Assembly (NCBI GenBank): GCA_001515185.1
Contig: LQHI01000073.1
Span: 1-10,366, forward strand
Length of the DNA: 10,366 nt
Source of the DNA: Hadesarchaea archaeon DG-33
GTDB lineage: Archaea > Hadarchaeota > Hadarchaeia > Hadarchaeales > Hadarchaeaceae
Reading direction: 5' to 3'
Shown: positions 8,124 through 10,366 of the stretch, one piece after another
How the letters are laid out: every line of letters begins with the position of its first letter
Position numbering within the stretch: position 1 is the stretch's first letter
Notes under the pieces: generated by a model
What the model was told of the DNA's origin: nothing
The model's input: the letters and a program-made list of their open reading frames with translations, nothing else
The model's database searches: none
Translations under genes and position numbers: made by a program

Positions 8124-8420
8124 ATGGAAGTGGTAGTCAAGTTGAACGGTGACCTGCGCGAGAAGGCCGGCACCGGCACGATAAAAGTTTCGATCAATGA
8201 GGATGAGACCGTTGACACCTTGTTCATGAAGCTCGGCCGACGTCACCCCCGAGTGGTCGAAATGATTCTTGACCCGACAACGGGAGAGCTTCAGGAGAAT
8301 TTCAACATCATGCTCAACGGCCGAAGGATTCAGCAGATCCGCGGAATTCACACGAAGCTCAAGCATAAGGACGAGGTCGCGATTTTTCCTCCTGCAGCTG
8401 AGAGCAGCGCAGCAGAGTGA
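8124..8420 (+). CDS. MoaD/ThiS/SAMP-like beta-grasp (ubiquitin-like) protein lacking the C-terminal GG
   Basis: The 98-residue protein has the layout of the MoaD family: N-terminal strand MEVVVKLNGDLREKAG, a second strand IKVSINEDETV, the helix DTLFMKLGRRHP, then NIMLNGRRIQ and the end-of-domain motif DEVAIFPPA (83-91). MoaD proteins and archaeal SAMPs carry sulfur or conjugate to lysines through a terminal Gly-Gly activated by an E1-like enzyme. Here the expected VAGG is replaced by AAESSAAE, so there is no diglycine and the protein should not be adenylated in the usual way. The ATG at 8124 has GAGGA 8 bases upstream and a promoter-like element near 8050-8065. It is divergent from the arginine operon and has no MoaE, MoeB or JAMM neighbour in the window. 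The family call is good; the function is unknown. Confidence 0.85.
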   Translation: MEVVVKLNGDLREKAGTGTIKVSINEDETVDTLFMKLGRRHPRVVEMILDPTTGELQENFNIMLNGRRIQQIRGIHTKLKHKDEVAIFPPAAESSAAE

Positions 8421-8587
8421 CTCATCTCGCTTTGGAAGGGCTGGACGGGAGGCACGTCGATATCGGTTTTTCAGGCGTTCTACGGCACCGCGGTTTATGG
8501 AATTTAAGTTCGCCATCGCCACCCCCCCTCGGTCAGGCTGATTGGATTTTTGATAGGGTTGGTTCCTATCCCAGTTCGCAAATTTAA
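8417..8587 (+). CDS. Doubtful small ORF overlapping the end of the MoaD-like gene
   Basis: A GTG overlapping the TGA of the preceding gene (GTGA) opens a 56-codon frame ending at TAA 8585-8587. The protein starts VTHLALEGLDGRHVDIGF and has a proline/serine stretch (SSPSPPP) in the middle. I recognise no domain. There is no convincing ribosome-binding site other than possible coupling. The frame runs through a T-run and a hairpin that look like a termination zone, which argues against it. It is listed because the overlap is the kind used for coupled genes, and it could equally be chance. Confidence 0.15.
   Translation: MTHLALEGLDGRHVDIGFSGVLRHRGLWNLSSPSPPPLGQADWIFDRVGSYPSSQI
8547..8570 (+). 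terminator. Possible terminator region of the MoaD-like gene (T-run plus hairpin)
   Basis: TTTTT (8547-8551) is an archaeal-style termination tract for rightward transcripts. It is followed by a perfect hairpin with stem GATAGG/CCTATC (8552-8557 and 8565-8570) and a 7-base loop. Archaeal termination depends mainly on the T-run, so the hairpin may be irrelevant. Confidence 0.3.
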
Positions 8588-8596
8588 AAAGCGGGA
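8582..8596 (-). terminator. Possible terminator of the acr3-arsR operon
   Basis: Read on the minus strand, about 35 bases after the arsR stop, the sequence is CCGCTTTTTAAATTTG. A TTTTT run followed by AAATTT after a GC-rich patch is a plausible archaeal intrinsic terminator for the leftward operon. The short 209-bp convergent spacer needs termination in both directions. Confidence 0.35.
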
Positions 8597-8629
8597 CCAA
8601 AATACCAGAGCAAATAAGGGATAAGCAAT

Positions 8630-8905
8630 TCAGCAGAGTTTCTTGGATAGTTTCTTGACGTCGGCTAAGAATTCCAAAATTGAAGGGTCTGAAAGTCGGT
8701 ACATTATCTTTTTTCCCTCGCGCCGCCTATGAATGAAGCCGCACTTACGCAGGGCTTGCAGGTGATGTGATATCAATGATTGCTCTTTGTCGAGTTCGTC
8801 CATGATCTCGCATACACAGCGTTCTCCCTTTTTCAACGTCAAGAGAATCTGGAATCTCGTTTCATCCGCCACGCATTTGAGTAATCGAAGTTGTCCATCA
8901 GCCAA
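8630..8905 (-). CDS. arsR: ArsR/SmtB-family metalloid-sensing transcriptional repressor
   Basis: This 91-residue winged-helix protein is expected to bind operator DNA as a dimer and release it on binding arsenite or antimonite. The sensor motif ERCVCEIM (28-35) places C30 and C32 as in the ELCVCDL motif of classic ArsR proteins, and the recognition helix follows as SLISHHLQALRKCGF (43-57). Further cysteines are C11, C55 and the terminal C91. The start is TTG at 8905. The codon three upstream in frame is a TGA, so no longer start is possible, and GGGGTGA lies 6 bases before the TTG. The overlapping ATG at 8898 is out of frame. It overlaps acr3 by 8 bases and is thus coupled to the pump it presumably regulates. 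Its likely operator is the palindrome at 9969-9988. The exact metal cannot be proved from sequence. Confidence 0.9.
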   Translation of the reverse strand: MADGQLRLLKCVADETRFQILLTLKKGERCVCEIMDELDKEQSLISHHLQALRKCGFIHRRREGKKIMYRLSDPSILEFLADVKKLSKKLC

Positions 8906-9953
8906 TTTTACTCACCCCACTTTTCGGGAACCAATGCTGGGTTCGGAGGCATATCCTCACCAGCGTAAGCATGATGGGGACCTCAATCAGCACCCCCACC
9001 ACAGTCGCGAGCGCGGCTCCAGAGTTGAGGCCAAAGAGCACCGTCGCCACAGCAATCGCAACTTCGAAATGGTTGCTCGCGCCTATCTGCGATGTGGGAG
9101 CAGCATCCTCGTAGGTCAGCCCCCCTGCTTTGGATATACCATAGCTCACCCAAAATATCAGGAAAGTCTGAATCATCAGGGGCAGAGCGATCATCGCTAT
9201 GACTAGTGGTTGTTGAAGGATCACATCTCCCTGCAGGCTGAATAGCACCACGAGTGTGATGAGAAGGGCGGTGATCGAGACGTAGTGGAGGCGGGAGGAG
9301 AAACCGTCGAACCACTCGCGCCCCTTCCTTCGCAGAAGCTCCCTCCTCGAGAAGTAGCCAGCCACCAGCGGTAGCCCGACGTAAACTCCGACGGAAAACG
9401 CTATCGTAATCCACGGGACCGGAATCTGCGCGACGCCAAGCAGAAATCCTCCGAGGGGAGCATAGAGTGCTAGCATAATCAGAGAATTTATGGCCACCAT
9501 CACCAGCGTGTGCCCCATGTTGCCTCGAGAGAGATAGCTCCAGACCAGCACCATCGCGGTACATGGGGCAACACCTAAGAGGATCATTCCCGCCGCGTAC
9601 TCTGAGGCCATCTGAGGAGTTATGAACTGGGCCCAAATCACTGACATGAAGAGCCAAGCGAAGAAGGCCATGGTGAAAGGCTTGATTAACCAGTTTACGA
9701 ACAGCGTTATCCCAACAGGTTTTGGGGTTTTCCCCGCTTGGATTACCTTTTTGAAGTCGATCTGGACCATTATCGGATAAATCATAAAGAAAAGGCAAAT
9801 CGCAATCGGGATCGAAACGTTGGCGTACTGGATATTGCTGAGCGTCTGAGCTAACTCGGGAAGGAGCCTACCTAGAACAATCCCAGCAATTATACAGATG
9901 ATGACCCAGACTGTGAGGTATTTCTCGAATACGCCCAACCTTCGCTCGACCAT
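8898..9953 (-). CDS. acr3: Acr3-type arsenite efflux permease
   Basis: This membrane protein exports arsenite, driven by the proton gradient, and belongs to the bile/arsenite/riboflavin transporter superfamily. With the ATG at 9953 it has 351 residues, normal for Acr3, and about ten hydrophobic helices. The first is YLTVWVIICIIAGIVLG (12-28). The essential cysteine is C131 in GVAPCTAMVLVWS. FEVAIA (296-301) and GVLIEVP (320-326) are the conserved late-helix motifs, and E324 probably corresponds to the glutamate needed for transport. The open frame extends 11 codons upstream to 9986, but that segment contains the probable box A and ArsR operator, so the downstream ATG is preferred. AGGCG lies about 6 bases before it. 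It is the first gene of a two-gene operon with arsR and is divergent from engB. Confidence 0.93.
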   Translation of the reverse strand: MVERRLGVFEKYLTVWVIICIIAGIVLGRLLPELAQTLSNIQYANVSIPIAICLFFMIYPIMVQIDFKKVIQAGKTPKPVGITLFVNWLIKPFTMAFFAWLFMSVIWAQFITPQMASEYAAGMILLGVAPCTAMVLVWSYLSRGNMGHTLVMVAINSLIMLALYAPLGGFLLGVAQIPVPWITIAFSVGVYVGLPLVAGYFSRRELLRRKGREWFDGFSSRLHYVSITALLITLVVLFSLQGDVILQQPLVIAMIALPLMIQTFLIFWVSYGISKAGGLTYEDAAPTSQIGASNHFEVAIAVATVLFGLNSGAALATVVGVLIEVPIMLTLVRICLRTQHWFPKSGVSKIG

Positions 9954-9968
9954 ATTCGCGCCTGTTAA

Positions 9969-9988
9969 ATATGAATATACATTCATAT
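9969..9988. promoter_or_regulatory. Perfect palindrome, probable ArsR operator overlapping the acr3 promoter
   Basis: ATATGAAT and ATTCATAT form exact 8-bp inverted arms around the 4-bp spacer ATAC. ArsR/SmtB repressors bind AT-rich inverted repeats of this general kind next to or over the promoter. The right arm overlaps the acr3 box A. The site lies 16 bases upstream of the acr3 ATG, so bound repressor would block TBP and polymerase. It lies 42 bases upstream of engB on the other side. Confidence 0.65.
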
Positions 9989-9993
9989 AAATT
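9980..9993 (-). promoter_or_regulatory. Promoter (box A) of the acr3-arsR operon
   Basis: Minus-strand AATTTATATGAATG contains TTTATATG (9991-9984), close to the archaeal box A consensus TTTATATA. A start about 25 bases downstream falls near 9962, leaving a leader of about 9 bases or less before the ATG at 9953. This supports the shorter acr3 start and derepression by ArsR release. Confidence 0.6.
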
Positions 9994-10003
9994 GCTATAG
10001 TTT
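9994..10003 (+). promoter_or_regulatory. Possible promoter of engB
   Basis: GCTATAGTTT is AT-rich and lies about 30 bases before the engB ATG at 10031, so initiation about 25 bases on would leave a leader of roughly 8 bases. An alternative box A, CATATAAA (9984-9991), lies within the palindrome and would give a longer leader. Neither is a strong match. Which one is used decides whether ArsR could affect engB. Confidence 0.3.
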
Positions 10004-10030
10004 AGTGGCCATAGTGGTATCGGGGAATGG

Positions 10031-10366
10031 ATGGAGATAGTGTTAGTCGGCCGCTCGAACGTCGGGAAGTCGAGCGTGATCAAGCAGCTCACGGGAAAGC
10101 GGGTTAGGGTGGGTAAGCGGCCCGGGGTTACGCGCAGGCCTTACCGCTATCGATGTGACGAGCTTGAACTGATTGACATGCCGGGCTTCGGATTTATGGT
10201 GGGTGTCAGTCGCGAAAGGCGGGAAGAGATAAAGACGAGTATTGTGCGCTACTTGGAGCGAAATCGGCGAAGAATTCTGTTTGCACTCGAAGTGCTCGAT
10301 GCCCGCGCTTTCGGCGAAATCGTAGAACGGTGGGAAAAGCGAGGTCAGGTACCCTTAGATGTTGAG
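10031..10366 (+). CDS. engB: EngB-family GTPase, archaeal type (partial, C-terminus beyond right edge)
   Basis: This is a small TRAFAC-class GTPase of the EngB/YihA group. Bacterial members assist assembly of the large ribosomal subunit; the archaeal role is less defined. The first 112 codons are present. The P-loop GRSNVGKSS is at 7-15, the G2 threonine is T34 in KRPGVT (29-34), and the G3 motif is DMPGFG (49-54). The NKxD-type G4 motif would lie beyond the edge. The segment IVRYLERNRRRILFALEVLD (75-94) and the following FGEIVERWEKRGQVPLDVE match the archaeal form of the family. The protein starts directly with the first beta strand (MEIVLVG), without the N-terminal extension found in bacterial EngB. 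The ATG at 10031 is preceded by a GGGGAATGG stretch that is only a weak ribosome-binding site; an ATG at 10027 is out of frame. Confidence 0.92.
   Translation, partial: MEIVLVGRSNVGKSSVIKQLTGKRVRVGKRPGVTRRPYRYRCDELELIDMPGFGFMVGVSRERREEIKTSIVRYLERNRRRILFALEVLDARAFGEIVERWEKRGQVPLDVE

Noticed and set aside
8552..8570. GATAGG/CCTATC hairpin with a 7-base loop as part of a tRNA or small RNA
   Set aside because: The loop does not fit an anticodon or T loop, and no acceptor, D or T arms can be assembled around it.
7911..8600. 229-codon minus-strand open frame across the argG start and the MoaD-like gene
   Set aside because: It runs antisense to a recognisable MoaD-family gene and through the divergent promoters, and its protein shows no domain. 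It is a chance shadow.
8896..8898. ATG at 8898 as the arsR start
   Set aside because: It is out of frame with the ArsR protein; the TTG at 8905 with a good ribosome-binding site is in frame.
8983..9798. 271-codon frame inside acr3 on the same strand
   Set aside because: It overlaps the clear ten-helix permease in another frame and has a compositionally odd, Ser/Arg/Asp-rich protein with no motif.
1..10366. CRISPR arrays, insertion sequences, integrase sites or phage genes
   Set aside because: No regularly spaced repeats, transposase motifs, terminal inverted repeats or tRNA-flanked sites were seen. The window is ordinary chromosomal operons.

Overview
The window looks like chromosomal DNA from an archaeon. 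Upstream regions carry box A (TATA)-like and BRE-like elements rather than -35/-10 pairs. Ribosome-binding sites are of the GGTGA type, GTG and TTG starts occur, gene junctions are tightly overlapped, and the partial gene at the right edge is an archaeal-type EngB GTPase. I cannot name the lineage; an uncultivated archaeon is a reasonable guess and no more.

Positions 1-7951 (minus strand) hold one long arginine-biosynthesis operon. Its transcription order is argG, argH, argC, argJ, argB, argD, argF, with argF running off the left edge. It encodes the acetylated route from glutamate to arginine. ArgJ moves the acetyl group from acetylornithine back to glutamate (the cyclic version), ArgB phosphorylates N-acetylglutamate, ArgC reduces it, ArgD transaminates it, ArgF makes citrulline, and ArgG and ArgH finish arginine. 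ArgB has the N-terminal helix and C-terminal signature of arginine-inhibited kinases, which fits control at the second step of a cyclic pathway. Junctions are overlapping or abutting, except for short gaps before argJ (77 bp) and argB (46 bp).

Positions 7952-8123 are a divergent promoter region. A 10-bp element, AAACCTTTTA, occurs as an exact inverted pair, one copy in front of argG and one in front of a plus-strand gene. That gene (8124-8420) encodes a MoaD/SAMP-like beta-grasp protein that lacks the usual C-terminal Gly-Gly. In its place is a small repeat-derived tail, AAESSAAE. Positions 8421-8629 hold only a doubtful 56-codon ORF, a T-run, a small hairpin and probable convergent terminators.

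Positions 8630-9953 (minus strand) are a two-gene arsenite-resistance operon: acr3 (efflux permease) followed by a translationally coupled arsR repressor with a TTG start. A perfect 8-4-8 palindrome at 9969-9988 overlaps the acr3 box A and is the obvious candidate ArsR operator. On the far side of this 77-bp spacer, engB is transcribed rightward and leaves the window at 10366.

Most of the window is well-known biology. The points worth a second look are the diglycine-less MoaD-like protein facing the arginine operon, the mirrored promoter pair, and the ArsR palindrome lying between acr3 and engB.
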